Positions 38,193 to 47,201 of a stretch of 64,000 nt of DNA are shown piece after piece. Source of the DNA: Mesorhizobium sp. B2-1-1 (lineage in GTDB: Bacteria > Pseudomonadota > Alphaproteobacteria > Rhizobiales > Rhizobiaceae); the NCBI RefSeq assembly GCF_006442975.2, contig NZ_CP083954.1, positions 3,293,501 through 3,357,500 on the forward strand, read 5' to 3'. The notes beneath the pieces were generated by a model that was not told the origin of the DNA, ran no database searches, and worked only from the letters and a program-made list of their open reading frames with translations. The stretch's first letter is position 1, and every line of letters starts with the position of its first letter. The translations under genes and the position numbers were made by a program.

Positions 38193-38531
38193 ATGTTCGT
38201 GACACCGGCATATGCCCAAGGCATTGGGGCTTCTCCCGACATGTTCATCAGCATTTTGCCGTTCGTCCTGATCTTCGTGATCATGTATTTTCTCATCATC
38301 CGGCCGCAGCGCACGCAGCTGAAGAAGCGCGGCGAGATGCTGGCGGCCGTGCGCCGCGGCGACACGGTCGTCACCGGCGGCGGCTTCGTCGGCAAGGTGA
38401 CCAAGGTGATCGACGACCATGAGCTCGAGATCGACCTCGGTGGCGGCACGAAGGTGACGGCGTTGCGCTCGACGATCGCCGACGTGCGCGTCAAGGGCGA
38501 GCCGGTAGCGAACCAGAACGCCAAGAAATAA
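38193..38531 (+). CDS. yajC: Preprotein translocase subunit YajC
   Basis: Small inner-membrane protein associated with SecDF. The 112-residue product has one helix (MFISILPFVLIFVIMYFLII) followed by RPQRTQLKKRGEMLAAVRRG, the family pattern. AGGAG precedes the ATG. A SecD-like gene and the full secDF fusion follow on the same strand. Confidence 0.95.
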   Translation: MFVTPAYAQGIGASPDMFISILPFVLIFVIMYFLIIRPQRTQLKKRGEMLAAVRRGDTVVTGGGFVGKVTKVIDDHELEIDLGGGTKVTALRSTIADVRVKGEPVANQNAKK

Positions 38532-38583
38532 CCAAATTCCAGGCGGAGCGATCCGCGGACGGGGCCCTGACAAGCGACGGCAT

Positions 38584-39651
38584 ATGTCTCATTTTTGGCG
38601 CCTGAAGATGATGCTGACGTGGCTTGCCGTAGCCACGATGACCGTCTTCGACACGTCCAACCTTTTCGCCGCCAGTCCGCATGCCATGCGGCCCGAGCGG
38701 CCTGCCGACAGTCCGGCAGTCGTTCGAGCAGGGCAAGACGGTTCGCATCTCCTGCTCCATCTGGTGGTGGCGGATGTGATCGACGGCCGGCTGAAGATTG
38801 CGCGTGGCGATGTCCGGGCGCTTCTGATGGAGGCCAGGATCGGCTACACGGGGCTTGCTGTGTCGGGCAGGACCTTGCAGGTGCGCATCACGAATCCGGC
38901 TCAGCTTGAGGCGGCAAAGACAGCGCTCAAGACGGTAACGGATGTTGCCCCGGACAGCCGCGTTCAGGAAATGACGCTGGATTCCAAAGCCGGCTTGCTC
39001 AAATTCACGCTGACGGATGCGGGTTTGAAGTATCAGACCTCTAACGCGATTTCTCAGTCGATTAAGGTCATCAAAAATCGTCTCCAAGATCTGCGTGTCG
39101 CCGGCACGGTGGCCCAACCAGCGGACCAAGACGGCATACTTGTTCAGACGTCAGACATCGCCGATCGGCAAACGCTGGAAAAAATTCTCACCCGGCCTGG
39201 TCGCCTGAGCTTCCATTTGGTTGACCTTTCGATGCCGGTGAACGATGCGATCAGCGGTTCCCCGCCTGTTGGCTCGCTGGTGGTGTATACGCAGGACGAT
39301 CCGCCGGTTCCTTACCTGGTCGAGAATCGGGTCATCCTCTCGGATAAGGACGTGCTCGACGCCCGCCCAACTTACAGTGGGCAGCAAAATGACGAACCGG
39401 TTGTCGTGTTCCGGTTTGGCGCCAAAGGCGCGGCACGGTTCAAACAGGTTACAACGCAAAATGTGGGCAAGCCATTGGCTGTGATCCTGGATGACCACGT
39501 GATTTCAGCACCTGTCATTCGCGAGCCCATCGATGGTGGTTACGGTCAAGTCTCGGGCAATTTCACGGTCCGGGAAGCCAACACCATCGCCATGCTGTTG
39601 CGAACCGGCCCATTGCCGGCAAGATTGACAATCGCTGAAGAAGCACGATAG
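38584..39651 (+). CDS. SecD-like protein lacking the transmembrane domain
   Basis: A 355-residue paralog of the SecD half of the next gene. It keeps the N-terminal helix and the entire periplasmic P1 region: RALLMEARIGYTGLAVSG, VPYLVENRVILS, QNVGKPLAVILDDHVISAP and REPIDGGYGQVSGNF all align. It stops (EEAR) just where SecD would enter the second membrane segment, so all further helices are absent. The hallmark LGLDLQGG is lost (RAGQDGS). The ATG 38584 has a weak ribosome site. It may be a periplasmic partner of SecDF, or a decaying partial duplication; it is not interrupted. Confidence 0.75.
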   Translation: MSHFWRLKMMLTWLAVATMTVFDTSNLFAASPHAMRPERPADSPAVVRAGQDGSHLLLHLVVADVIDGRLKIARGDVRALLMEARIGYTGLAVSGRTLQVRITNPAQLEAAKTALKTVTDVAPDSRVQEMTLDSKAGLLKFTLTDAGLKYQTSNAISQSIKVIKNRLQDLRVAGTVAQPADQDGILVQTSDIADRQTLEKILTRPGRLSFHLVDLSMPVNDAISGSPPVGSLVVYTQDDPPVPYLVENRVILSDKDVLDARPTYSGQQNDEPVVVFRFGAKGAARFKQVTTQNVGKPLAVILDDHVISAPVIREPIDGGYGQVSGNFTVREANTIAMLLRTGPLPARLTIAEEAR

Positions 39652-39740
39652 GGCCGGCCGTGCTCAGAATGAGAAACGGGCCCGCGAACCGAACCGATGG
39701 CGGAATGCTGCCGCTTGTACGCCTGAACGGATAAGAACTG

Positions 39741-42293
39741 ATGCTTTATTTCTCGCGCTTCAAGATGATCCTGATCTGGCTGGCCGTGGCCGCCACAGTG
39801 GTCCTCGCCGCGCCCAATCTCATTCCCGCAAGCACGCTGGCGCAGCTTCCGAGCTGGGTGCCCAAGCGGCAGATGACGCTCGGCCTCGACCTGCAGGGCG
39901 GCTCGCACATCCTGCTCCAGATGGATCAGAACGATCTGGTGAAGGCGCAGCTGGAGACGACGCGTGACGAGATCCGGACGCTGCTGCGCGAGGCCAAGAT
40001 AGGCTATACCGGCCTGGCGGGCACGGGCAGGACCGTACAGGTCCGCATACAGGACCCGAACCAGCTCGATGCGGCCAAGACGGCACTGAAGCCGCTGACC
40101 GATCCGGTCGCCGCCAGCTTGTTCACCGGCGGCTCCGTCCAGGAGATGGCGCTGGATGATTCCGAGCCCGGCCTGCTCAAATTCACCGTCACCGACGCCG
40201 GCATAAAATATCGCACGTCGGCTGCGTTGGCACAGTCGATCGAAGTCGTCGAACGCCGCGTCAACGAACTCGGCACCACCGAACCGATCGTGCAGCGGCA
40301 GGGCGACGACCGCATTCTGGTGCAGGTGCCCGGTTTGCAGGACCCGCAAAGGCTGAAGGAAATCATCGGCCAGACCGCCAAGCTGACCTTCCAGATGGTG
40401 GACCAGTCTATGCCGGTGCAGGATGCGCTGAAGGGCCGTCCGCCGGCCGGTTCATCGATCCTCTATTCGCAGGACGATCCGCCGGTTCCCTACCTGATCG
40501 AAAACCGCGTCATCGTTTCCGGCGAAGACCTCTCCAAAGCGACCGCAACCTACAACTCGCAGACCAACGAGCCGGTGGTTTCCTTCACCTTCAACTCGCG
40601 CGGCGCGACACGGTTCGGGCAGGCGACATCGCAGAATGTCGGCAAGCTGTTCGCCATCATCCTCGACAACCAAGTGATTTCGGCGCCGCAGATCCGCGAG
40701 CCGATCCTGGGCGGCAGCGGCCAGATCTCAGGCAATTTCACGGCCGAGAGCGCCAATGACCTCGCGGTCCTGCTGCGCGCAGGCGCGCTGCCGGCAAAGC
40801 TGACCGTGATCGAGGAGCGCACGGTGGGTCCGGGCCTCGGCCAAGATTCGATCCATGCCGGCAAGGTCGCCGGCATCATCGGCTCTATCCTTGTCGTCGC
40901 CTTCATGTTCGTCGCCTACGGCTTCCTCGGCTTCCTCGCCAACATCGCGCTGGCGGTGCACGTGGCGATGATCGTCGGACTGCTATCGCTGCTTGGCGCG
41001 ACACTGACCTTGCCAGGCATTGCCGGTATCGTGCTGACCATCGGCATGGCCGTCGATTCCAACGTGCTGATTTATGAGCGCATCCGCGAGGAGCGGCGCG
41101 CCGGACGCTCGGTGATCCAGGCGATCGACACCGGCTTCTCGAAGGCGCTGGCGACGATCGTCGATTCCAACGTCACCTCGCTGATCGCGACCGTGGTGCT
41201 GTTCTATCTCGGAACGGGGCCGGTGAAGGGCTTTGCCATCACCTACGCCATCGGCATCCTGACCACGGTGTTCACCGCCTTCACCTTTACCCGGCTGCTG
41301 GTGTCCATCTGGCTGCGCCGCGCGCGTCCGAAGGAATTGCCGCGGGCGCCGGTAACCTTCATTCCGCCCGGCACGAAGATCCCGTTTATGGGCATCCGCC
41401 GCTGGACCTTCGCGCTGTCGAGCCTGCTGTCGGTCCTGTCGGTGGTGCTGTTCATGACCGTCGACATCAATTACGGCATCGATTTCAAGGGCGGATCGCT
41501 GATCGAGGTGAAGTCCAAGAGCGGCAATGCCGATCTTGCCGACATCAGAGCCAGGCTCTCGGAACTGAATATCGGCGAAGTGCAGGTGCAGCAGTTCGGC
41601 GAGCCGAATGACGTGCTGATCCGTGTCGGCACGCAGGACGGCGGCGAGAATGCCGAGCAGACCGTCATCGACAAGGTTCGTGGCGAGTTGCAGGACAATT
41701 ACGATTTCCGCCGCGTCGAGGTGGTGGGACCGACCGTGTCAGGAGAACTGGCCAAGCAAGGCACGATCGCCATGCTGGTCGCGCTGGTGGGTATCCTGAT
41801 CTATGTCTGGTTCCGCTTCGAATGGCAGTTCGCGGTCGGCGCCATCGTGGCGACGGTCCATGACGTGGTCATGACCATAGGCTTCTTCGTTATAACCGGG
41901 CTGGAGTTCAACCAATCGTCGCTGGCGGCGATCCTGACCATCATCGGCTACTCGCTGAACGACACGATCGTGGTCTATGACCGCGTTCGCGAGGATCTCA
42001 GGAAATACAAGAAGATGCCGCTGCCGCAGCTCCTCAACAACGCCATCAACGAGACGCTGTCGCGAACGACGCTGACCTCGGTGACGACGATCCTGGCGCT
42101 CCTGGCACTGGTGCTGTTCGGCGGCGAGGTGATCCGCTCGTTCACGATGGCAATGCTGTTCGGCGTCATCTTCGGCACCTATTCGTCGATCTTCATCGCC
42201 GCGCCGCTGCTGATCCTGTTCAAGCTGCGGCCGCAGGCCACGAGCTCGGACGAGGAAAAGCCGGTCGGCGGCGGCAAGGCGGTCGCGACCTGA
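39741..42293 (+). CDS. secDF: Protein translocase SecDF (fused SecD and SecF)
   Basis: Proton-driven membrane factor that helps proteins leave SecYEG on the periplasmic side. The 850-residue fusion has SecD features (LGLDLQGGSHILLQ near residue 50, the P1 domain, then six helices with TIGMAVDSNVLIYERIREE near 435) and, after about residue 555, the SecF half (GIDFKGGSLIEV and IVVYDRVREDLRKYKK). The fused form is typical of Rhizobiales. It lies in an operon-like run from yajC to the squalene-synthase-family gene. Confidence 0.96.
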   Translation: MLYFSRFKMILIWLAVAATVVLAAPNLIPASTLAQLPSWVPKRQMTLGLDLQGGSHILLQMDQNDLVKAQLETTRDEIRTLLREAKIGYTGLAGTGRTVQVRIQDPNQLDAAKTALKPLTDPVAASLFTGGSVQEMALDDSEPGLLKFTVTDAGIKYRTSAALAQSIEVVERRVNELGTTEPIVQRQGDDRILVQVPGLQDPQRLKEIIGQTAKLTFQMVDQSMPVQDALKGRPPAGSSILYSQDDPPVPYLIENRVIVSGEDLSKATATYNSQTNEPVVSFTFNSRGATRFGQATSQNVGKLFAIILDNQVISAPQIREPILGGSGQISGNFTAESANDLAVLLRAGALPAKLTVIEERTVGPGLGQDSIHAGKVAGIIGSILVVAFMFVAYGFLGFLANIALAVHVAMIVGLLSLLGATLTLPGIAGIVLTIGMAVDSNVLIYERIREERRAGRSVIQAIDTGFSKALATIVDSNVTSLIATVVLFYLGTGPVKGFAITYAIGILTTVFTAFTFTRLLVSIWLRRARPKELPRAPVTFIPPGTKIPFMGIRRWTFALSSLLSVLSVVLFMTVDINYGIDFKGGSLIEVKSKSGNADLADIRARLSELNIGEVQVQQFGEPNDVLIRVGTQDGGENAEQTVIDKVRGELQDNYDFRRVEVVGPTVSGELAKQGTIAMLVALVGILIYVWFRFEWQFAVGAIVATVHDVVMTIGFFVITGLEFNQSSLAAILTIIGYSLNDTIVVYDRVREDLRKYKKMPLPQLLNNAINETLSRTTLTSVTTILALLALVLFGGEVIRSFTMAMLFGVIFGTYSSIFIAAPLLILFKLRPQATSSDEEKPVGGGKAVAT

Positions 42294-42322
42294 CGCGCGA
42301 CCCGAAGGGCGGATCGGCAGGG

Positions 42323-42712
42323 ATGGCCAAAGGCATCGTCATCCGCGAGGCGCATTTCCCCGGCCGCGCCCCTATCGAGGCGTATGGCAATGGCGGCTTC
42401 CGCTTCGCCGACATGTCGCATCGCGGTTCGCTTCTGTGCCTGCCGTCGGGTATCCATGGCTGGGAGCCGGCGGACCCATCTGCGCTGACGGTGGCGGATT
42501 TCGAACGGCTGCTGGCCCAGGCCGAGAAGATCGAAATCCTGCTGGTCGGCACGGGCAAGGATTTACGACCCTTGCCGGCGGGGCTTCGCGCCGCCTTGAA
42601 GACCGCGGGCATAGCCGCCGACCCGATGGCGACCGGTGCAGCGGTGCGGACATATAATGTCCTGCTCGCAGAGGATCGCGCGGTAGCCGCCGCGCTGATC
42701 GCCGTCGACTGA
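42323..42712 (+). CDS. Mth938 domain-containing protein
   Basis: A 129-residue cytoplasmic protein of the Mth938/DUF498 fold (AMMECR-like alpha-beta). The pattern IEAYGNGGFRFADMSHRGS and EILLVGTGKDLRPLP matches the family, whose relatives include the complex I assembly factor NDUFAF3. It follows secDF by 29 bases and precedes a squalene/phytoene-synthase-family gene, an arrangement common in alphaproteobacteria. Confidence 0.88.
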   Translation: MAKGIVIREAHFPGRAPIEAYGNGGFRFADMSHRGSLLCLPSGIHGWEPADPSALTVADFERLLAQAEKIEILLVGTGKDLRPLPAGLRAALKTAGIAADPMATGAAVRTYNVLLAEDRAVAAALIAVD

Positions 42713-42737
42713 CGTGGACCAAAAGGGCGAAATCGTC

Positions 42738-43553
42738 ATGGGCGCCGTGCGCGCCGCCGACCATGACCGCTATCTCAGCGCGCTCTACGCGCCGACGGAC
42801 AAGCGCGAAGCGCTGTTTTCGCTCTACGCCTTCAATGCCGAAATCGCGGGCATTCGGGATCGCATCCGCGAGGCCTTGCCGGGCGAGGTGCGGTTGCAAT
42901 GGTGGCGCGATGTCATCGCAGCCGAAGGGTCCGAGACGGGCCATCCGATCGCGGATGTGCTGAAGGCCACGATTTCCAGGTACGGCCTGCCGAAACAGGC
43001 ATTCGAGAATATGCTCGAGGCCCGCATCTTCGACCTCTATGACGACCCGATGCCGTCGCGAACCGATCTCGAAGGCTATTGCGGCGAAACGGCAGCCGCG
43101 CTTATTCAACTGGCGGCAATGGTGCTGGATCCAGGAGTGGCGCCACGTTTCGCCGAACTGGCCGGTAGGGCCGGTTGCGCGCAGGCGATTACGGGACTGT
43201 TGCTCCTGCTGCCGCTGCACCGCAGTCGCGGACAGTGTTTTGTTCCGGCCGATATCCTGGCCGCGGCGGGTTCGTCTCCGGAGGAATTCGTCACCGACGA
43301 TGGTGGACCAGGTGCGCAGCGCGCCGTCGCCGCCATGATCGCGCTGGCGCGGGAGCATCTCTCGGTCTTCGAGAAAGGCGCATCGGATTTGCCGGCTTCA
43401 CTGCGCCCGGCCTTTCTGCCGCTGGTCCTGTCGCGAGCCTACCTGACGAAAATGGAACGCGGTTCGCCGCTCGACGGCACGGTGCGACTCTCGACCATGC
43501 GCCGCCACTGGCTCATGCTGCGTCGCGCCATGGTGGGCTGGCCAGCAGTTTGA
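42738..43553 (+). CDS. Squalene/phytoene synthase family protein (NDUFAF6-like)
   Basis: Isoprenoid-synthase-fold protein of 271 residues. It shows LYAPTDKREALFSLYAFNAEI near the start and LQWWRDVI, EGYCGETAAALIQLA later. The typical aspartate-rich substrate motifs (DxxxD) are not clear, so it resembles the non-catalytic NDUFAF6 type that aids complex I assembly more than a true carotenoid enzyme. The ATG at 42738 follows AAGGGCG; a GTG at 42714 is an alternative. Its neighbour Mth938 (NDUFAF3-like) supports this reading. Confidence 0.8.
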   Translation: MGAVRAADHDRYLSALYAPTDKREALFSLYAFNAEIAGIRDRIREALPGEVRLQWWRDVIAAEGSETGHPIADVLKATISRYGLPKQAFENMLEARIFDLYDDPMPSRTDLEGYCGETAAALIQLAAMVLDPGVAPRFAELAGRAGCAQAITGLLLLLPLHRSRGQCFVPADILAAAGSSPEEFVTDDGGPGAQRAVAAMIALAREHLSVFEKGASDLPASLRPAFLPLVLSRAYLTKMERGSPLDGTVRLSTMRRHWLMLRRAMVGWPAV

Positions 43554-43565
43554 CGTAAACGTCAA
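43550..43565. promoter_or_regulatory. Palindromic operator-like site TTGACGTAAACGTCAA
   Basis: A perfect 7-base inverted repeat (TTGACGT/ACGTCAA) with AA in the centre overlaps the stop of the phytoene-synthase-family gene, 70 bases before the next gene. A matching half-site lies at 13781. The sequence is like sites bound by MerR-family regulators such as LiuR; assignment is inference. Confidence 0.45.
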
Positions 43566-43635
43566 TTGTGCTAAGGGATCGCTCAACCGGGAACTGTTGC
43601 CAAGACAACAGGCCGGCTGGAGGAGATGCCTGTCC

Positions 43636-44070
43636 ATGAGCCTGCCCGTGCTGGTCGTGATCGTCGTATTCGGCATCGCGTTGTCGGTCGCCGCCGTTCA
43701 TTTCACCGGCGGCAGCCGCAAGGCCAGGCTGGCCGATGCAGAGCAGGCGCGAGAGCGTTTTGCCGAGGATTTTCCGGATGAACCGGCGGCCGCCATCCAC
43801 CTCACATCCGATGGCCGAACCGCGTTCCTGGAACTCGGGCGAGGGCGCCTTGGCATCGTCCATGCCATCGGAGATCGTTTCCTGACGCGTATCATCACGC
43901 CGCGCGATGTATTGGCGCGGAGTGACGATGGTGCCGGGACGATTGCGCTGCGCCTTGCCGATTTCACCTGGAAAGGCGGTCACTTCACCTTCGCTAACGC
44001 TGCCGACGCGCACGCTGTGCTAAGAGTTCTTCAGCCGCAGCATCCTAGTTCGACCAAGGAGGCCGCGTGA
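43636..44070 (+). CDS. Hypothetical membrane-anchored protein, 144 residues
   Basis: No family is recognised. One N-terminal helix (MSLPVLVVIVVFGIALSVAA) precedes a soluble domain with LTSDGRTAFLELGRGRLGIVH and WKGGHFTFANAADAHAVL, which reads as a small beta-rich fold. GGAGGAG precedes the ATG. Its stop overlaps the sterol-desaturase gene (TGATG), so the two are co-translated. Confidence 0.7.
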   Translation: MSLPVLVVIVVFGIALSVAAVHFTGGSRKARLADAEQARERFAEDFPDEPAAAIHLTSDGRTAFLELGRGRLGIVHAIGDRFLTRIITPRDVLARSDDGAGTIALRLADFTWKGGHFTFANAADAHAVLRVLQPQHPSSTKEAA

Positions 44071-45020
44071 TGGGCGATTACAATTTCCCGCAGGTTACCC
44101 AGCTCGCCATCCCGTTCTTCGTTGCCGCCATCCTGATCGAGCTGTGGCTGGTGCGCACCGGCCGGGCCAAGGGCTCGTTCGAGACGCACGACACGCTGAC
44201 CAGCCTGATGATGGGCACCGGCAATGTCGTCGCCGGGCTGCTACTGGGCGTCGTCTCCTACTGGGCGCTGCTGTGGCTCTGGCAGTTCCGTTTCTTCAAC
44301 CTCGGCCTGTCGATCTGGGTGTTCCTGGCGGCCTTCCTGCTCGATGATTTGCGCTACTACATCTACCACCGCATCGCGCATCGGGTGCGCTGGGTGTGGG
44401 CCGAGCACGTCAACCACCATTCCAGCCAGCACTACAATCTGTCGACGGCACTCAGGCAGAGCTGGACGGGCCTGTTCACCTTCATGTTCGTGCTGCAGGC
44501 GCCGCTGGTGCTGCTCGGCTTCCATCCGGCGGTGATTGCCTTCACCTTCGGCTTCAACCTTATCTGGCAGTTCTGGATCCACACCGAGACGATCGGCAAG
44601 ATGTGGGGCTGGTTCGAATTCGTCTTCAACACGCCCTCGCACCACCGCGTCCACCACGCCACCAATCCGCGCTACCTTGACGCCAACTACGCCGGCACGT
44701 TGATCATCTGGGACCGCATGTTCGGCACCTTCGTCGAGGAGTTGGAAGAGGACCGCCCGCGCTACGGCATCGTGAAAAATCTTGGCACCTTCAATCCGCT
44801 GAAAGTGGCTTTCCACGAATGGATCGGCATGTTCAGGGATGCCTTCGCACCTGATCTGACCCTGAGCGACCGCCTGAACTACCTGATCAAGCCGCCCGGC
44901 TGGAGCCATGACGGCTCGCGCGAAACTTCCGAGAGCCTGAAAGCAGCCTATGTCAGGCGAAATCCGGGTGAGGCCGGGAAGCCCGGGCTGCGACCGGCGC
45001 GTGCCGAGCCGGCCGAGTAG
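44070..45020 (+). CDS. Sterol desaturase / fatty acid hydroxylase superfamily protein
   Basis: Integral membrane di-iron enzyme. The 316-residue product has several helices and the histidine clusters of the family: YYIYHRIAHRVRWVW with HRxxH, HVNHHSSQHYN, and FNTPSHHRVHHATNP. Such enzymes hydroxylate or desaturate lipids. The start at ATG 44070 (or GTG 44067) overlaps the previous stop. The lipid substrate is unknown; a TTGACGT palindrome upstream may regulate the pair. Confidence 0.88.
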   Translation: MGDYNFPQVTQLAIPFFVAAILIELWLVRTGRAKGSFETHDTLTSLMMGTGNVVAGLLLGVVSYWALLWLWQFRFFNLGLSIWVFLAAFLLDDLRYYIYHRIAHRVRWVWAEHVNHHSSQHYNLSTALRQSWTGLFTFMFVLQAPLVLLGFHPAVIAFTFGFNLIWQFWIHTETIGKMWGWFEFVFNTPSHHRVHHATNPRYLDANYAGTLIIWDRMFGTFVEELEEDRPRYGIVKNLGTFNPLKVAFHEWIGMFRDAFAPDLTLSDRLNYLIKPPGWSHDGSRETSESLKAAYVRRNPGEAGKPGLRPARAEPAE

Positions 45021-45037
45021 CTATTTCGTAGCCCTTT

Positions 45038-45369
45038 CTAGGAAAGGCCGCTCGATCCGCGATCTCGCATCAATGTCTCGTAGTCGCGGCCACTGTAGAA
45101 GATGTTGACGATGCGAATGATGTCGCTCTCGATTAGATAGGCTATGACGGCGGAGTGCTCGAACGGAACGGTTCGCAGTCCCGGCACGATGTCGTCGCGC
45201 AGGCGACCGCTACGAGGTGCGTTGCCGATGTTTGGCAACGGTCTTCAATTCGAAGCACGAATCTCAGCGCCGCGTTGGGGCTTCCGCCCGACTCAACTAT
45301 GTATCTGAAAATGTTGGTAAGATCGTCTCTGGCACTTTCGCGATACTCGACCTCAAGCCGCCGAATCAT
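45038..45369 (-). pseudogene. RelE/ParE-type toxin gene with a frameshift
   Basis: The ATG at 45369 opens MIRRLEVEYRESARDDLTNI and continues to VLRIEDRCQT, then the fold is completed in another frame from 45238: LPNIGNAPRSGRLRDD, VPGLRTVPFEHSAVIAYLIE and FYSGRDYETLMRDRG. Together these give a complete RelE/ParE toxin of about 110 residues. The shift is -1 and falls at TTGCCAAAC. A 10-base loss between two copies of that sequence would produce the exact junction, so the toxin is probably inactivated. It overlaps the antitoxin gene by 17 bases. Confidence 0.75.
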
Positions 45370-45643
45370 CAATGCGGCTCGAATGTTGTTCAGCGAATTT
45401 CTTAAGCTGGTCGCGAACCTCTTTTCCGGAAAGGTTCGGCCTTGTGTCCTCAATCGAAGATTTTACCCGCGCCCGGATCGACGCCATGCGCTCGGCATGC
45501 TCGTCCTCTTCGCGCTGGAAAGCGCGGAGCGCGGCGCGAATGACTTCGCTCGCCGAGCCGAAGGAACCGTCCTCGACTTTTTCGCGGATCATGCGCGCCA
45601 TGGCGGGCGTGACGGTGACGGACAGTTTCTCGGCTGGTTCCAA
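45353..45643 (-). CDS. ParD-like antitoxin (ribbon-helix-helix)
   Basis: DNA-binding antitoxin of 96 residues. The N-terminal LSVTVTPAMARMIREKVEDG forms the ribbon-helix-helix region, then SASEVIRAALRAFQREE, the family pattern, and a C-terminal toxin-binding tail. There is no ATG at a suitable place, so a TTG at 45643 with GGGAG eight bases upstream is the likely start. It is intact although its toxin is frameshifted. A 19-bp palindrome 24 bases upstream is the probable autoregulatory operator. Confidence 0.75.
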   Translation of the reverse strand: MEPAEKLSVTVTPAMARMIREKVEDGSFGSASEVIRAALRAFQREEDEHAERMASIRARVKSSIEDTRPNLSGKEVRDQLKKFAEQHSSRIDDSAA

Positions 45644-45666
45644 GCGATGACTCCCATGATCGAGCG

Positions 45667-45685
45667 AGTAGGATACTATCCTACT
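45667..45685. promoter_or_regulatory. 19-bp perfect palindrome, predicted antitoxin operator
   Basis: AGTAGGATACTATCCTACT is a perfect inverted repeat of 9 bases around one central base. It lies between trmFO and the antitoxin start, where ParD proteins usually bind to repress their own operon. Confidence 0.7.
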
Positions 45686-45710
45686 TTCCGCGGCAAGCCA
45701 ATCTGAAAGG

Positions 45711-47117
45711 CTATTCCGCCGCTTGAGCTTGCGCCGGCAGTCCCAGCCATCGCCGGCAATCACCCAGCGCACGCGACGTAATCGCATGCCGCTTGGCGAC
45801 CGTCTTGTCCTTGCCGCGCAGTTTGCCTTCGATCTTCACCGCCTCGACAGGCGGGAACAGGCCGAAATTGACGTTCATCGGCTGGAAAGAGCGCTTTCCC
45901 GGCTCGTCGTCTGAAACGATGTGTCCGCCGGTGATGTGGTTGAGCAGCGCTCCGAACGCCGTGGTGAGTGGCGGCAGCGACGGCGCGTGGCCGAGCCGCT
46001 CGGCAGCGGCGAAGCGGCCGGCGAGCAGGCCGATGGCGGCGCTTTCAACATAGCCTTCGCAACCGGTGATCTGGCCGGCGAAACGCAGGCCCGGGCGCGA
46101 CTTCAGCTGCAGCGAGGCGTCGAGCAAGGTCGGCGAGTTGATGTAGGTGTTGCGATGCAGGCCGCCGAGGCGGGCGAATTCGGCGTTCTCCAGACCAGGA
46201 ATCGTGCGGAAAATGCGCACCTGCTCGGCATGCTTCAATTTGGTCTGAAAGCCGACCATGTTGTAGAGCGTGCCCAGCGCATTGTCCTGCCGCAGTTGCA
46301 CGACGGCGTAGGCCTTGACGGTTGGATTGTGCGCATTGGTGAGGCCCATCGGCTTCATCGGCCCGTAGCGCAGCGTCTCGACGCCACGCTCGGCCATGAT
46401 CTCGATCGGCAGGCAGCCGTCGAAATAGGGCGTGCCTTCCCATTGCTTGAATTCTGTTTTCTGGCCCTCCACCAGTGCCTGCACGAAGGCAAGATACTGG
46501 TCCTTGTCCAAGGGACAGTTGATGTAGTCCTTGCCGGTGCCGCCGGGCCCGACCTTGTCGTAGCGCGACTGGAACCAGCAGGTGTCCATGTCGATCGTGT
46601 CGAAATGAATGATCGGCGCGATCGCGTCGAAGAAGGCGAGCGCATCGGCGCCCGTCGCTTCGGCAATCGACTGTGCGAGCGAGGGTGCGGTCAGCGGGCC
46701 GGTGGCGATGATGGCCTGGTCCCATTCGACCGGCGGCAAGCCGGGTACTTCCTCGCGCTGGATGGAGATCAGCGGATGGGCCTCGATCCTGGCCGTCACC
46801 GCGTCGGAAAATCCGTCGCGGTCCACGGCCAGCGCCCCGCCGGCCGGCACCTGGTTGGCGTCGCCGGCGCTCATGATCAGCGAGCCGGCCAGCCGCATTT
46901 CGGCATGCAAAAGACCGACGGCGTTGTTCTCGGCGTCGTCGGAGCGGAAAGAATTGGAGCAAACGAGTTCGGCCAAGCCGTCGGTCTTGTGCGCCTCTGT
47001 GCCGCGAACGGGCCGCATTTCGTGCAGCACAACGGGAACGCCGGCTTGGGCTGCCTGCCATGCTGCTTCGGATCCGGCGAGGCCACCGCCGATGATGTGA
47101 ATAGGTTTTTTGCTCAT
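45711..47117 (-). CDS. trmFO: Folate-dependent tRNA (m5U54) methyltransferase TrmFO
   Basis: FAD enzyme that makes ribothymidine at position 54 of tRNA using methylene-tetrahydrofolate. The 468-residue product begins [20 protein letters not shown] with the FAD motif and continues with [20 protein letters not shown] and [10 protein letters not shown] typical of the family. The ATG is at 47117; upstream in-frame codons run into the small-RNA repeat region and are not part of the gene. Confidence 0.93.
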   Translation of the reverse strand: MSKKPIHIIGGGLAGSEAAWQAAQAGVPVVLHEMRPVRGTEAHKTDGLAELVCSNSFRSDDAENNAVGLLHAEMRLAGSLIMSAGDANQVPAGGALAVDRDGFSDAVTARIEAHPLISIQREEVPGLPPVEWDQAIIATGPLTAPSLAQSIAEATGADALAFFDAIAPIIHFDTIDMDTCWFQSRYDKVGPGGTGKDYINCPLDKDQYLAFVQALVEGQKTEFKQWEGTPYFDGCLPIEIMAERGVETLRYGPMKPMGLTNAHNPTVKAYAVVQLRQDNALGTLYNMVGFQTKLKHAEQVRIFRTIPGLENAEFARLGGLHRNTYINSPTLLDASLQLKSRPGLRFAGQITGCEGYVESAAIGLLAGRFAAAERLGHAPSLPPLTTAFGALLNHITGGHIVSDDEPGKRSFQPMNVNFGLFPPVEAVKIEGKLRGKDKTVAKRHAITSRALGDCRRWLGLPAQAQAAE

Positions 47118-47200
47118 GAGCGCCGGAATAATCGGTTGGCGGGACGATTGCAATTGCCGCACCTGGAACATGCCGCGGCGGCGAAGGCGAAGGCTGCCCT
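47118..47200. other. Gap between last small-RNA terminator and trmFO
   Basis: Eighty-three bases upstream of trmFO (minus strand), after the terminator of the third RNA unit. It presumably holds the trmFO promoter; no clear consensus was found. Confidence 0.4.
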
Positions 47201-47201
47201 G

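Noticed and set aside
45142..45453. Toxin as a complete 103-residue protein in one frame
   Set aside because: Past residue 50 the sequence loses the RelE/ParE pattern, which continues in another frame, so the gene is frameshifted.
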